Shown here: one piece after another, positions 1 through 13,560 of the stretch
Layout of the letters: each line of letters opens with the position of its first letter
Position numbering within the stretch: position 1 is the stretch's first letter
From: Lucifuga dentata
Lineage: Eukaryota > Chordata > Actinopteri > Ophidiiformes > Bythitidae
DNA length: 64,000 bases
NCBI GenBank assembly: GCA_014773175.1
Contig: VXCM01001269.1
Coordinates: forward strand, 1-64,000
Direction of reading: 5' to 3'
Notes under the pieces: generated by a model
The model's input: only the letters and a program-made list of their open reading frames with translations
The model's database searches: none
Told to the model about the DNA's origin: nothing
Program-made: the position numbers and the translations under genes

Positions 1-89
1 GGATGCCCTTCCTGACACAACCCTCTGCATTTATTCGGGCTTGGGACCGGCACAAGGTGGACACTGACTTGTGCCCCCTTGAGGCTGCA

Positions 90-126
90 TTCCATTAGGG
101 TCAAAATGGACGGTATGGTCCTTTAA
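90..126. mobile_element. RepA right-end scrap
   Basis: A short match to the right terminus, ATTAGGGTCAAAATGGACGG followed by TATGGTCCTTTAA. Too short to tell whether the rest lies left of the window in a diverged form. Confidence 0.4.
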
Positions 127-2777
127 TGCAGACACATGTATGCTTATTGCTTGTTTGGATGAATGCAAGGAGGAAAAGTTTCTTGTCGAATCATTTCTGT
201 TTCATAGATCTTAGGGCATTTTAAATTCAGGACATTATCATATGTAACAGAAGTCTGATTGTTGTTTTTCATACTAGCAGTGTGTTTTGTGGTCTTGAAA
301 ATCCTGCTCCTGTTGCAACACGCCTCTGAAATCTCAGAAATGTGGTTTTGGCTCTCATATGAGAACACTAGTGTGCAACTGTGGGCAAAGACAACACTGA
401 AGGAATTTCTGTTTCTGTCAACTATAAAGCTTACACCTGTAAACTGCTTTGCTGTCACCATTACAGAAAAAATCCTTTTCTTTTTTTTAAGAAATCTGCA
501 AATTTGTTTTGTTTTGCATTTTGCACTTTATTAGAGAAAAAAATAAGACGAAAACAAGCTAATCAAAATTCCAAATTATTTATTGTACCATAATAATACA
601 TATTGTTCATAATACAGAACATAAATCCTGTACAGTAGAAAAATATCTTTCCAGATAATGACATTATGGAAAATGTCTAATGAAATGTATAAAGGAACAT
701 AAAAGGTGAATTTGTGATTTTTCACCTCTACTTATTGTTTGTTTTTGCCTTCGTCTACTACGGTTTCTCCAAATTCAGGTTATCTAATTTTTTTTTTTTT
801 TTTAACTCCTTAAAGCCTTTTCCTCATGTGTAAGCCCTGTTATTGTTGACTATCAACTATATTTGCAGCAGTATATATCACACAAGAAAATGCAATGAGT
901 GTAAAATAATCATTTTTAGGTTGTATTGAAAGATTTGTCCTGATTATAATGATGCAACATTTATTCCTTCATCAGCCTTTTGCATGTGAACTATGTGGAC
1001 TTAAGTGCATCAATCATTGTAGGCAGGAAACATTTAGATTCAGCCTCAGTCTTAAGTGTTAGATTTGAATCCCAATTAGAGACATCCTATAAAAAATGGT
1101 ATATTTGGCTTCACCTGCTACTGTCTAGTCATGTAAACCTTAAAATAAATATGTGGACCTACTAAGCATACAATCAGTGTAGAGATTCACAAGAATTCCA
1201 GATAGTCAAAATGCAGAAAGAATGACTTTTTGATGTTTAAAACTCACTGCTGTACACTGCAAGTGTCCTTTTCATGCCTTTGGTCATTTCTATTGTGAAA
1301 CTACAATGCCAGCAAAAATGTAATTTGATTTTAATTCTGCGTATCACGTTATATTTTGTTATTAAACTATATCCATTATGCCTTTTCTGAACTGATGAGT
1401 GGATATATTTCTGCGTTACATCAAACTGTCATATAAACAGTATTAATGTGTAATTATGGTAAAGTAGCATATTTTATAAACTGACTAAAAATATTGATCT
1501 GGTGAAAAGTGCATAATATGTAAAAATGGGTCAGAATGCCTGTAAAATGCAGAATAGTTTTGAGCATAAATATGAGCTCAACATCACTTTGTTTAGTTGA
1601 TGGTCCCAAACTCCCAGAATGATGGAGAATCTCTAAATCGTTTCCAAATGCCTAGAATGATAGATTGGCTGCAGTGGGAAATATTATGGAAATTTGATGG
1701 AGGATTATGTATTCAGATTGTTTTTTTTAAATATCAGTTTACACTTTGAAACGTAGATGGAGACAGAAATACAGGATGGCTTTGAATGGATTGAATATTT
1801 GGCCAGTGGAGGGCACACAACTCGCATTTTAATTTTGATTAACACCCCATTAATTAACTCTAATGAAAAACTAAGTATTCTGAAAAATTATATATGTATT
1901 TCCTCTCAACAGATAAATGTAACTAAAAAAAAAAATAAAATCCTGCAACAAGTTTTAACACAACCAGGGAAAGTGATCAATACATCCTATTTATGCTTCT
2001 CTCCTCTGGCTGTAAAATTTTATGACTGTTTTCAAGATATCATCAGCCCTGGATATGGCACAGATATTTTACTGCTTTATCCCTTTGAGAAAATATGTTT
2101 TTACAGCATTTTTCATGAAAAACATCAGCTGAACATTGATTTCAGTCAAACTAATATATATATAATGTATATATGTGTGTGTGTTGGTGAGAGGCATTGC
2201 TCTTCTAGCTGGAGGCGATACTAAAAGGCATTTTGTCCAATAATGCAACATTGTCTTCACTTTTTACTCTTTGTTACTGAAATCTTCTGCATTCAATTTG
2301 ACCTTAGTCTTTACAAATAACTCCAACAAAAACAAGAAAACCACATAAAGCTACATATCTAACCCTACAAACTTCAATTTTTACTGTTAATTGTACACAT
2401 TTTGGATGCAGTTTCTCTCAAATGAACCTTATTGCTCACCTGTTTGGTCATTTTCTCTTTACTTCCTGTTATTTGTTGTAATGTCTCGTGACTCTCTCTT
2501 TATAGGTTACAGTTAGTTTGCACTAGTTTAGGTTCTGTTTGCAGTGTGTCCTGTTTTGCTGGTCTGTGTGCACCTGTTATTTATGGAGCTGACTGTGTGT
2601 GTGTGTGTGTTTATGAGGCATCTTCTGTTTCCAGTCTAGATACCTGGATTTAATATCCATCCATCCATCCATCCTCCCTCGATACCTGTGCAGGATTAAG
2701 GGGGCTGAAGCCTATCCCAGCTCTCATTGGACAACAGGGCACACCTTGAACAAGTTGCCAGTGTGTCACAGAGTTAA

Positions 2778-2779
2778 CA

Positions 2780-2837
<58 letters not shown>

Positions 2838-2848
2838 NGGGGGGGGGG
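2778..2848. repeat. (CA)n-(GA)n microsatellite
   Basis: CA dinucleotides run into GA dinucleotides, then a G run after the N at 2838. It creates spurious Thr-His and Ser-Leu frames on both strands. Confidence 0.95.
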
Positions 2849-3329
2849 AATGGACACAGGGAGAACATGCAAACTCCACACAAATGCCCCAAAAGATTTT
2901 GAATCCCTGGACACTAATTCTAGGTGAGGATTTCCAGTTTAGAGAAAATATTGTTATCAATTATTGACTTTACAGTTCAAATCTTATTTCCCCTGTATGA
3001 TCAGACATAAGCATGTGTAACTTGTAATGCATGTGAAAGCAACACATTGCAGCATTACAAAGTGTCGTTCATCCAAATCTTCTGTAGGTGGAAGCACACA
3101 ACTGAGAGACCATAATTACTAACTTGATCCTCAGCGCAAATTTTCTTACCTCTGAGCCAGCATCAGGAAATTCAGATTAATCAGATGCGAAGGAATTCTG
3201 TCATGATTCCAAACATGTGGCTAAGGTGAATTAATTTTGATTATGTAACATTGTCACAGTCATAAGCTGTCTTGAATGAATGCATTTTGCTGTTTTGATA
3301 TGGAGCCTCTTCAGTATTTTCTTCATTCA

Positions 3330-3469
3330 GTAATTCTTCTCTATGGGCTACTTGTCTCGTCTCCAGCCTGGGTGTGTGATTGGACGTTTGAACACGGAGC
3401 TCCGCTTATCATTGGCCACACACGTGCGTGGGGCGTGGCACTGTGACTGCCCGGTTGTGTCCGGGTAAG
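3330..3469 (+). promoter_or_regulatory. Probable TATA-less promoter and 5' UTR of dolpp1
   Basis: The stretch just before the dolpp1 start is richer in G+C than the AT-rich flank. It contains an inverted CCAAT box (ATTGG near 3412) and an E-box CACGTG at 3421-3426 inside a GTGCGTGGGGCGTGG stretch. No TATA box is visible. This suits a housekeeping promoter, but the transcription start cannot be placed from sequence alone. Confidence 0.4.
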
Positions 3470-6400
3470 ATGGCGTTGGAAGAGCAGTGCTCGGCACCAC
3501 CTCGATGGCGGTCCATATCTCTGACACACGTAGAATTCCCGGAGGGTACGTAAACTCAACATTTTCTCTAACTAATGAACATCTGCTAACAGCCGGATAC
3601 TTTGTCATTTTCGAGCAGGACGCGTATTTTCTTGCTACAGAATGGACACGGCCGTCGGTGATGTTGCCAGATAGTGAGCCACTGTAAAACAGCCTGAGCA
3701 CAGCGGGGAATGTAACCCAGGCTGCAAAATAGTGAGATAGACACGCATGCGCAGTTGGTGAAAATTGCCACAATGAAGGCTAGTTAGCCAGCTAGCTTTT
3801 TAATATCGGCTATGACATTTTATCTCACAAAGTAATGTATTTCCTATGCTCTGTTAGAGATATTTAACGAAATTTAAGCAGGACGAGTAGTAAAATAATT
3901 TTATAAATGCATTAAAAATAATTAGCTCTTCCACCTTAAGGAATGTAGCTAACTGTTAGCTAGCTTAGCTTTTGGCCTGACACTGATTAGTGTAGCATAA
4001 CACAGTGCACCGAGCTGGCTGTGAATTAACAAGATAAATGGTGTTTTCCGTTAGAGCATGGCTCACGTTACCATGCTAGCTTGTTAATTATACCCAGTAA
4101 ATGTTTCAACCATCCAGGTCAGCTGTCTCCAGGGTTTTCCTGCAGCTTTGGTCGTAACTCTGATGAACATTTCTTAACATCAGTGCTGTGTCGCTGTGTT
4201 TTAGATGATCTGACGGGACACATGCTGGCCTACATCAGTCTCCTACCCATAGCAATTCTCGTGGGGTTTGTTACACTCATAGTGTTCAAACGGGAGCTGC
4301 ACACGGTAAGTCCTGTTCGTGCTCTTTGTCAATTTATACTTTTGTTTCTCTCACAGCACACAGTATAAAAGGGAATGCAACTGCATTTCTTAGTGATCAT
4401 GGTGAACATAATTGACAGTACAGCACATATACATATTGTAATGCAAACTGAATGATAATGGTGGATGTGCAGTGCATACTACAGAAAATCTGAAAAAAAA
4501 TAATGCTACCAGTCAAATTAATCTTTAACTTTGTTTATTGTGCGTTTTGTCTCTTTTTTTGGCAAATGAATTACACTCAAAATACAAGTGCAGGGAGATG
4601 GAGAGAGTCTGTAACCATAACTGTACAAAAGCTGCAAAAAGAGCAATTACACTTAAAGGATAGTGTAAAGGCTGACCAGATGACCTGAGAAACAAAAGAT
4701 CCACAAGTTCTAACATCGGCCATCAATATGTCAACTGAAACTAAATCACTTGCGGGGAGCAGGGGACAGAGAGTTTGTGTGTGAGACCAACAACTGACAC
4801 TGACTATACTGTCAAGTCCAACGCCATGATAACTTAGCTTTAACAACACAACTAAGACCTTCATGTAACATTTCCNTGTCAAGTCCAACGCCATGATAAC
4901 TTAGCTTTAACAACACAACTAAGACCTTCATGTAACATTTCCTGTTTCAGGGCTAGCAAACTAACTGCAGCTTACTAATGTGGCAAAACCTGCAGGATGA
5001 TGGAGGCATAGGTGGGTGAACAGGGTGGTGGTTGCTGTGGATCAGCATTTCCTGCAGACTGAGGTCCAACTTCTGTTTCACCATCCTTTTCAAATCCAAA
5101 AATCTCCCACGCTTGGCGAGCTAACTTTTTTTGGATTATGGTAGCATGTCTCGCTCTCATTTGTCATCTCCTCCGACGTGATTTTATGGGGCCGGAGGAG
5201 CCACACACTATGGTAATCTAGCTAACTAGCTAGTTACTGCACGTCACGGCGTCATCACGTCACGTATGTGCCTGTGTGTGTGGGGCACACACACAGATAC
5301 AGCCAGGGAGACAAAGTGAGAACAGAAAGAAACGGAAATGATTAAGAGGTGCTGGATTATTTACACAATATTATCATATGTGTATTATTAACACAATATC
5401 AGTATTTCATTTTTTAATATCACGGTTATCATCAATACCGGTATATTGAGACACCCCTAAGCTATATGCTCATTTTCTGAATCATAAGAAGAAAATTTAC
5501 AATGACTGGATAAAACACCGTAGTGGGGATCTGAAAGCTTCAATATCCTTCAACAAATCTAGGTCAGACGCCATGTTGGAAAGTAACCATGTATATGCCT
5601 GTTCAGACTGTCCACACTTGAAGGTGGGATGAAAAGCCTGTTGTTATAAAGAGATGAGTTGTGAACAGGAATTCTGCATCTTAATGTTGGCATAACTGGG
5701 ATAATAATGATGCACACATTCACTTCTCTCCTCAGAGGTATCACGCCGTAGCGCAGGGCTGTAAGTGCAGACTGACGGGAGTAGTTATATAAAGAATGGG
5801 AAAAGAGAGCTTGAGAGAGAGAAAACACTTCAACGCACATAGCGGTTTGTCCTTTTCAGAAAGTTACAAATTTTGTTCAACACAGCCCCCTCCAATTCGA
5901 TTTTCAGACGCTATCTGACATGTCAGGTTCGTTTGAAGCAGTTTATTGGGTAATGTTTATTAGGTTACAGCAGGTGGTAGGTGGAGCACAGAGTTTAAAG
6001 GTCTGACAGCCTGTGGAAAAATCGCTGTTTGACAGTCTTGCGGTTCTGGTCCTGATGCTGCAGAGTCATTTGCAAGATGGCAGAGGGTCCCTCAGAGAAC
6101 GGTCCTTGATGATATTAGAGGCTCTAGTATTACAGCGCTTATAGGAAATGTCCTAAACGGAGCAGTGGGGATGCCCAAATATTGTTTCAACTGATTTTGT
6201 AGTGAAGTCTGAAGTGTTCTGTGGAACGTAGTGGGGGGTAGGGAGGAAGTCTTGCTTTCTGCACGTCATAGGAAATGCAAATGAGTAAAGTATTCAAAAA
6301 CAGNTTTTTTTTTTTTTTTTTTGTCAGACTGTCTTCATCTTTGATTAGCAGCCGTTAAGCAGGGCTGTTGTCTCTAAGGACCCTGAAAAGTGGTTGTCAT

Positions 6401-8374
6401 GCAGGCCTGAAGCTTATGTGTTTAGAAATTGAAATAATTTTGACCTGTTTTCATAGATTTCATTTTTTGGTGGGATCATCCTGAATGAAGGGGTGAACTG
6501 GCTGTTGAAGCACATTCTTAGAGAGCCACGCCCATGTGCAGGTAAGCGGAGAAACAAGCACTTTATCGATCCGAGTGTATTTGGAGTTTTCAGCCTGACC
6601 AGTTTGTCCTCGTCCTGGGAAGGAATGCAAGAGATTTTTCTTATTCTCCAAATGTAAAGTTTTTCTGTCTTTCTGCAGGCACTCACTCAACCCTGACAAC
6701 AGAGTATGGGATGCCCTCCAGCCATTCCCAGCTCGTCTGGTTCTTTGTTGTTTACTTCTTTCTTTTCCTTTATTTAAGGTGAGCTTCTGTCTTTTGCTGT
6801 TTGTGATTTACACTGAGACGTCTTCACTGTAACTTCACACGACATAGACGCCATGACGTGTACTCGTGCTGTCCTCTGAATTTAGAATGCATCAAACAAA
6901 CAATGCTCGATGTGTGGACCTGCTGTGGAGACACATACTGTCCATCATCCTGTTGGGCATGGCCTTATCGGTGTCATACAGCAGGTAACGACCTCCTCTC
7001 CTGTCTTTCATGTAATAAAATATATCATGATCTCAGCTACAACAGCTAGAAAAAAAAGCTAAATGCAATTTAAAAACATGATGAAGATACTTGAATGGAG
7101 AAACATGGCTGTATGTGCATTTGTGTGAAAAATTTCATTGTGGTAAATAAAGGATGTTTCTGAGGTTTTTCTAGCCAGCCTGCACTCTGTACGGGTCAGA
7201 GCCAAGTGTGGCTCAAAAGTGCCACTTTGTCTGTAAGCTAGCTTTAGGTCACTGCTACATCTCAGCATTTGATACAAATACATAGCATAGAAGAGAATCA
7301 AAGCGAGAATATGGAAGTTAGAATATGGAGTTATCGGAGATGTGTCGGCTTCAGCGTTTTTTCCTTTGCTCTTAGGGTCTACCTGCTGTATCACACCTGG
7401 AGCCAGGTTTTCTATGGCGGAGTGACGGGTAGCACGATTGGCATAGTCTGGTTCTTTTTCACACAAGAGGTGCTGACACCGTTATTCCCCAAGATGGCAG
7501 CGTGGTAAGGAGTGGCAGCCTGATAATTTATTCAGGATCTTAAAGGACCATTCTACCTATTTTGCATGTTTGAGCCTAATATGTTAAATTTTCATACATG
7601 TTACATTACTGACAATCATTTCCCAAAGGATAAAACCGGATTTCAGCTTTCCTGATATTTTGCAAAATCTCTTAATCTTTCAAAATCAAATATTCAAGCG
7701 ATGCACCCACCTTAACAATCCATGTTTCACCTGCTAATAGTTATGCAGCCCTTATGAAGTTACAGAGGTTTAAATTTTTTGATAAACACAGGTCTTTTTT
7801 TGGGACTATATTCCCCAGTGGAGACATACATTCAGTCCATGCTTTTTATTGCGCTTAAAGTGCTAAAATTACAAACTTTGCAAAAAACCTGAACACACGT
7901 CTTGTTCATGATGATGGATTACCTATCCCAAGAACGTTTCAAGTATCAACAAGTTGATTTTAATAGCGTACCAGAATGAACTGAAACCAGTGGCGATCTG
8001 GAAGGTAGGAAAAAATTGTTCGTACTCAAAAATTGAATATATTAGGCTCAAACGTGCAAAATGGGCGGTATGCTCCTTTAATAAACAGATAAAACTGTTA
8101 CAAACTATTCTTTCTTATTGATTTCCTTTTCACAAATGATAGGCCAATATCAGAGTACTTCCTGGTGCGAGACACAAGCCTGATCCCCAACATCTTATGG
8201 TTTGAGTATACAGTGACCAGATCAGAGGCAAGGTAAGATGCTGTTTTATGATTTATATCACAATCTTTTATTGCCATTTTTATGTTTCAAACTGTGTAAA
8301 GTTACAGGCTAATCCACAATGTTTTCTTTTCTTCTAGGAACAGACAGCGAAAGCTCGGAACAAAACTTCAGTGA
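3470..8374 (+). CDS. dolpp1: Dolichyldiphosphatase 1, complete 8-exon gene
   Basis: Removes a phosphate from dolichyl pyrophosphate released during N-glycosylation, recycling the lipid carrier at the ER membrane (family knowledge). Coding exons read from GT-AG sites: 3470-3545, 4205-4305, 6457-6541, 6679-6778, 6886-6984, 7376-7504, 8143-8232, 8338-8374. All junction phases agree and the sum is 717 nt, or 238 residues plus stop, the usual family length. PAP2 phosphatase motifs are present: K77-x6-R84-P85, P100-S-S-H103, and S153-R154-x5-H160. The Asp that often follows the third motif is Gln164, as I recall for mammalian DOLPP1 too. Hydrophobic spans lie near residues 33-53, 60-76, 105-121, 133-152 and 165-182. 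The protein ends [10 protein letters not shown]. The start is the first ATG of exon 1, with A at -3 and G at +4. Confident in gene and exons; transcript ends are inferred. Confidence 0.97.
4810..4942. repeat. Exact 66-base tandem copy across a single N
   Basis: Bases 4810-4875 and 4877-4942 are identical (starting TGTCAAGTCCAACGCCATGA) and separated by one N at 4876, in dolpp1 intron 2. It represents a class also seen around 8642, 12303, 36010, 43919, 49111, 57430, 58601, 60212 and 60909. Most likely overlapping contig ends placed side by side. Confidence 0.9.
7540..8081. mobile_element. RepA inverted-repeat element, full length, dolpp1 intron 6
   Basis: One of about eight copies of an element with ends TTAAAGGACCATnCC and the inverse GGTATGGTCCTTTAA. 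The inverted repeat is about 95 bp and includes TTTTGCATGTTTGAGCC. The internal part contains GGGACTATATTCCC and GGAGACATACATTC. TTAA stands at both ends (left in ATCTTAAAGG, right in CCTTTAATAA). About 540 bp, no ORF; a MITE-like element. Confidence 0.75.
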
Positions 8375-9800
8375 TCTCCGCAGTTTTCTTTGTAAAACTG
8401 AGTTTAGGACCACACACATTCATGCACACACAAACGCTCACTCAAAAAAAAAAAAAAAAANAAAAAAAAAAAAAAAATAAATAAACACACACTGGAGAAC
8501 CATCTTTTGGACAGACGTGTTGCAACGAGTAAAGGGCAAAACCGTTTACAGGTGGCAAAATAGTGCCTGGACCAGGCCCGGAGCCTCCAGCCTGAGCAAG
8601 TCCGTCCACACGCCTCTCCTTCTTGTACAGCTTGCCTAGATNCCCGGAGCCTCCAGCCTGAGCAAGTCCGTCCACACGCCTCTCCTTCTTGTACAGCTTG
8701 CCTAGATGCTCTCCAATGCATGCAAGACTGTGCAAGAGGCATACTATTTAATGATAGATTAATATATATATATATTTTACCAATAAGCGCACGCTGACAG
8801 TAACAGTTTATCGTTAAGAGATTCACAGAGCCGAAAAAAAAAAAAAAANGAAAAAAAAAAAAAAGATTTGGTCAAGTTTCCAACCATTTGGCGGGCGTCA
8901 TTGCAGCATGTATTTAGTGATTCCTTTTTTTGAATACGTGGACGGGTAGTTGGTGGGTTTGGGTGGGGGTGGGGGGTTAAAGCTAGTCNGGGGGGGTATG
9001 TGGAAATAAACATTTTTCATTGTTATAGAAGATGAACAATTTCTAAAATTGGTTATAATGTAATATAAAAGAAAATTTGCACTTTGTGAAAATTTACAAG
9101 CTAAATAAAGACTAACAGTTAAATGTTTAGACCCTCCCCCTCTTTTCCCTCAACAAGTCTTCAGTTTATGTCTATAGCTGTCAGTCCGAACATATTGGAC
9201 TCCAAAGCTGATTTGCAGTGTAAATTTAATGTATCTTCTGTACTATTAAGCAGCAAGATTGTGGTTTATGCTTATATCCACATTTAAGGATTATGAGACG
9301 TAATCGCAGCACAAATTGGTTTCAGTTGTCGTTTTTGTTGTTGACATGATGGACTTCTTAAAGCCTCAACACAGTAGCAGCCTGGGAACAGAATTCTGGG
9401 AATCAGTCTTGAATTTTTATTTTTTTATTTTTTTTTTTTATAGTTTCTTATCTTGGTTTTCTGCTGTTGCGGGGAATAGCTGTCTTTTTAACTGCGTTTC
9501 CAAGATAACATTCCATATCATGTAGTGAGAAAAGATACAATATGACTGCTGAGGGGAAGGTTTTCTTTTTGTATTATTTTTGAAGAAAGAAAAAAAAAGC
9601 CTCAGGTCAGTCGTAGCATGTGATTATGCTTAATTCCTCACAGCCACGGCAGCTAATCTTTAAAGCTGTCAAAGTGAGGATCTGAAGCCGAGTTAAAACT
9701 GTCATATCATTAGCTCCACAAAGGGAAGTAGTTCTCTTAGAATATGATTTTTTTTTTCATGTGTAACCTATATCAGGCTGAATAAAATGTGTTTATGTAC
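8375..9800 (+). other. dolpp1: dolpp1 3' UTR region with candidate poly(A) signals
   Basis: Follows the dolpp1 stop and holds no further ORF of interest. AATAAA hexamers occur at 9104-9109 and 9781-9786, and one in an A-rich tract near 8478. The stretch has A-runs broken by single Ns (8461, 8850), an N at 8990 in a G run, and an exact 60-odd-base duplication either side of the N at 8642 that is probably an assembly artefact. Which poly(A) site is used is unknown. Confidence 0.5.
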
Positions 9801-11978
9801 AAAAGAGGTGGTTCAGGTGTCATATTTGAAAAAGCAGCATCAATTCAGCATTTTGAATTCAGAATGTTTGACTTTGTCCCAGCATCAGTTTCTTTAAATA
9901 GTTTCTTTAAACCAGCACTTCCAACTGGTCACTATGACTAAATGTTCACTCATCTGTCCTGGGAGGGCTGTTTAACAAGCATTTTGTAGTTGCTCAAAAT
10001 GCTTAAAAGTGTCCCACATGTTGCTTCCTGTATGAACTCCACGCTGAGTTACATAATCCAGGCGCAGTCATCCAAAAACGCTTTCCATGTATCACAGAAG
10101 TTCACTTTGTGTTACAAATAATATGGTAATTACAACTAATCCAAAGTGATGCTCTTCTTCATTACTGTGTGAGACTTCAGGCCTCCTCTTTGCAGCGTTT
10201 AAAAGGAAAATCTGCCCTATTTAAACAGGGCACTCCATTTTTGATTCACATTTCATTTCTAACCTGAGACTATCCCTAAACATCCACCGGGAACAGGCAT
10301 AGCCTAGATAAAAATGATGAAGACCTCGACCTATTTCTGTTCCTTGAAGCTATTCTGTCTGACGGCTCTGTTTGGATGAGCAGTGAACACCTAAAGTAGA
10401 AACTTTATTGGATGTGGGTTGAAGGGATTGGTTGGTCTGGTCTCTTATAAGTTAGATCCTTAAAATCTGTGTTAAGGCAACAGTTGACTAGCATGTAGGC
10501 TACATGTAGTCCAAATCTCAGGTGCCAAACTGTTCCATACTGACAAAGATGCTGGCTGAAAGTTGAAGGCCACTAGATAAAGCTTGTTATTCTGGTATTA
10601 TAGTAATGTAAAAAAAAAAAAAAAANTTTTTTTTTTTTTGTTTTTTTTTCATAAGTTAAAAAAGAAAAACTAACAAAACTTCAGTAAAACACACATAACA
10701 ACCTGCCCTGTAGTCAAACAGATTTTGATCAGAGTGAAATCTCTTATGAAAAGGCTTTTTTTTTTTTTTTTTTTTTNTTTTTTTTTTTTTTTTTTTGTTT
10801 TTCCTTTGGACAAAGTTAGTCCAAAAATACATTTAATTCTGACAAAATATAGCGCTTTAAATGCTCAAGGTCTGTAGGCCAGCATTAAAACAAGATGAAA
10901 AGAAAAGAAGTTTTTATCTCTCTGACTGAAATAGAACCACAAGCCTTAAACGAGCATCCACAGATTAATTTTGAATCTATTCCTGACTACATTTATCTGC
11001 TTGTTACTTGACTTCTCATTGGTTAAACATCCTCAGTTTCTGTTTGTCGTTTTCTTGCTCAAGATACAACAGCACTGATAACAGAAGGTAAAAACACACG
11101 TAGAGAGCATTGTTTGTCTTAATGGATTCGGCATATGATTTTGATTTCAGCAATTCTGCTGCTGATTCTTGACAGCTTTCATCCATTCCGTTGTGTTTTT
11201 GGGAGCTGAACCAAATGTGATATCTCTGCCAGTACAATAAAACCATGTAAAACAGGATGTACAAATGATCCGTCATGCCAAATCAAAAATGTACATAATA
11301 GCAGCTGTAGTCAGTGTACTTTTTTTTTTTTCATTATTTTTCTGCGTATGTAGACAATTTGTCTCTTTGGTGAAGACAGCAATGATACAAAATAATCTGA
11401 GTTTTCTCCATCTGTATTAGATCAAACCTCCTTTTCATCAATACCTTCATCAGTTCCACTCAGAGAGAAATTCCTCTGAATAGAACTGAAAACTCATTTA
11501 TGATAATTCCACCCAAGTATCTCTGGACATCAGGTGTGCAGAATGATCTCAGTAGAAAGTACAGCTGGACGGGCCTTGTCCAAAGGGTGTGGTGCACATT
11601 GTTATTATGGCAAGATGCCAGCACAATTAGAAGTCAAACAGCAGTTCATTAACAATCATTGATTTAATCTAAGACATCTGTGCCATCACCCTCCCTGTGT
11701 GCTGATATAACCAGATCATTTTATCTCCCCATGGGCCTCAACATTTAGCAAGGGGGCTATGGAAAGACACAAAACACCTGTGTGTGTAAATAGGGAAAGG
11801 ATGCCAACATAACGCAATCCAACGCAACACCACACACAGCTCAAACATTAGCATGGAGCTGAATCAACAGCCTCAACAAAGCAATGTTAACAGTTCATTA
11901 TGTTGTCCATGGAAAAAAAAAACAACTGACAGAGATCACAGTGACATCTTGTGGCCAACTTGTAACAAGTCTTTCATT

Positions 11979-12634
11979 TAAAGGACCATACCAGCCATTT
12001 TGCATGTTTGAGCCAAATATATTCCATTTTCATACACGTAAGATTACTGACAATCGTTTCCCAAAGGATAAAACTGTATTTCAGGTTTCCTGATATTTTG
12101 CAAAACCTCTTAATCTTTCAAAATCAAATATTCAAGCGATACACCCACCTTAAAAATCAGTGTTTCACCTGCTAATAGTTAAGGCAGTCTTATGAAGTCA
12201 CGGTTGTTTAAAGTTTTCGATAAACGCATGCTTTTGGGACTATATTCCCCGGTGGAGACATACATTCACTCCACACTTTTTTATTGCACTTAAACGCTAA
12301 ACNGGGACTATATTCCCCGGTGGAGACATACATTCACTCCACACTTTTTTATTGCACTTAAACGCTAAACTTATGTAACTTCTAAAAAAACCTGAATACA
12401 CGTCTTGATCATGATGATGGATTACCTATCCCAAGAATGTTTCAAGTATCAACAAGTTGATTTTAATAGTGTACCAGAATGAACTGAAACAAATGTCAGT
12501 CTGGAAGGAAGGAAAAACATTTTTAATTCACTGTTCCAGTAGTATGCTTTGGGAAATGATTGTCAGTAGTGTTACGTGTATGAAAATTGATTATATTTGG
12601 CTCAAACATGCAAAATGGTGGTATGGTCCTTTAA
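11979..12634. mobile_element. RepA inverted-repeat element, full length
   Basis: The clearest copy. Left end TTAAAGGACCATACCAGCC and right end GGTGGTATGGTCCTTTAA, with inverted repeats matching for about 95 bp including ACTGACAATCxTTTCCCAAAG. Length is inflated by an exact duplication of about 65 bases across the N at 12303. Confidence 0.78.
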
Positions 12635-13486
12635 TTCTCCAGCTTTACTTGCTCATTTATCTTTTAAAATACTGACATTAAATCCATTTTTTAGGACTAC
12701 TCTGTGTAGTCTATAAACTATCAGCATCAGCCTAATAGGGCTTTAATACACAGAGAGAGGGAAGTTGTTACCATGTTTTATTATTATTACCATATTTAAT
12801 TCTGAAAGTGCAGTGCAAATAAATGATCTGCTATCTGTGAAATTCCTGGTGTTCAGTGTTATGTCTCAATAACATAAAATCAGCTAAACAGGCTAAATTC
12901 CTGTCCACAAGTCACTAGTTGAGAGTGTTCTATCCTACAATATAGTGTTATGGTATGGAAATTTAACTGTTAAACACAAAAACAAATTGTCAGAAATTAT
13001 TAGACAAGCAAAGAAAATTACAGGAAATTACACTTCAGGAAATCTTTGATAAATCCACATTAAGGAAAGCAAAGCAGATTAATCAGGACTTCACAACCAC
13101 TTCACTCAAGAGTGTGAACTTCTTCCATTGCAGACTGAAGGTTCTCTGGCTTATAAAAACTTATATAAGAAGTCATTCATTTCAGCAGTTGTCACTGTCA
13201 TTAATAGACTGAACTCTTTTAATCTCCTACTCCTATTTTTAAAACTTTTTAATCTGTAAATTTTAAATTTCATATATGCAACTATTGTTTTCCTAGAGAT
13301 GTGCAATATTTTCTTCAGTCTGTTAGTCTGTGTGTTATTTGTGGGGTTTTTTTTTGGATGAGTTCTTGGGTAAGAGCCAACACCAAAGAAAATTTTCCTT
13401 TTTGTGTGAACTCAGCTCAAAAAAGCATTCATGAATCTGAACTGAATTGAATTGAAACAGAGGAAAGCTGGAATACATGGTATGCA

Positions 13487-13560
13487 TTTACCATTTTGTT
13501 ATTGGTTTATATCAAAGACAGCCATTTATTCTTTGACATAAACCAGTAATAAATGGTAAA
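13487..13560. repeat. Near-perfect 74-base hairpin
   Basis: The left arm TTTACCATTTTGTTATTGG.. pairs with ..CCAGTAATAAATGGTAAA over about 31 bases with one bulge and few mismatches, around a loop of about 11 bases. Size and shape resemble a microRNA precursor, but I do not recognise a seed, and a small MITE would look the same. Confidence 0.5.

Larger units (their letters stand above)
1..3329. other. Intergenic, AT-rich, no gene seen
   Basis: Apart from the RepA scrap and the CA/GA microsatellite I see no exon, RNA gene or conserved frame here. The open frames are short and low in complexity. A GT microsatellite is near 2,595. Confidence 0.6.
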
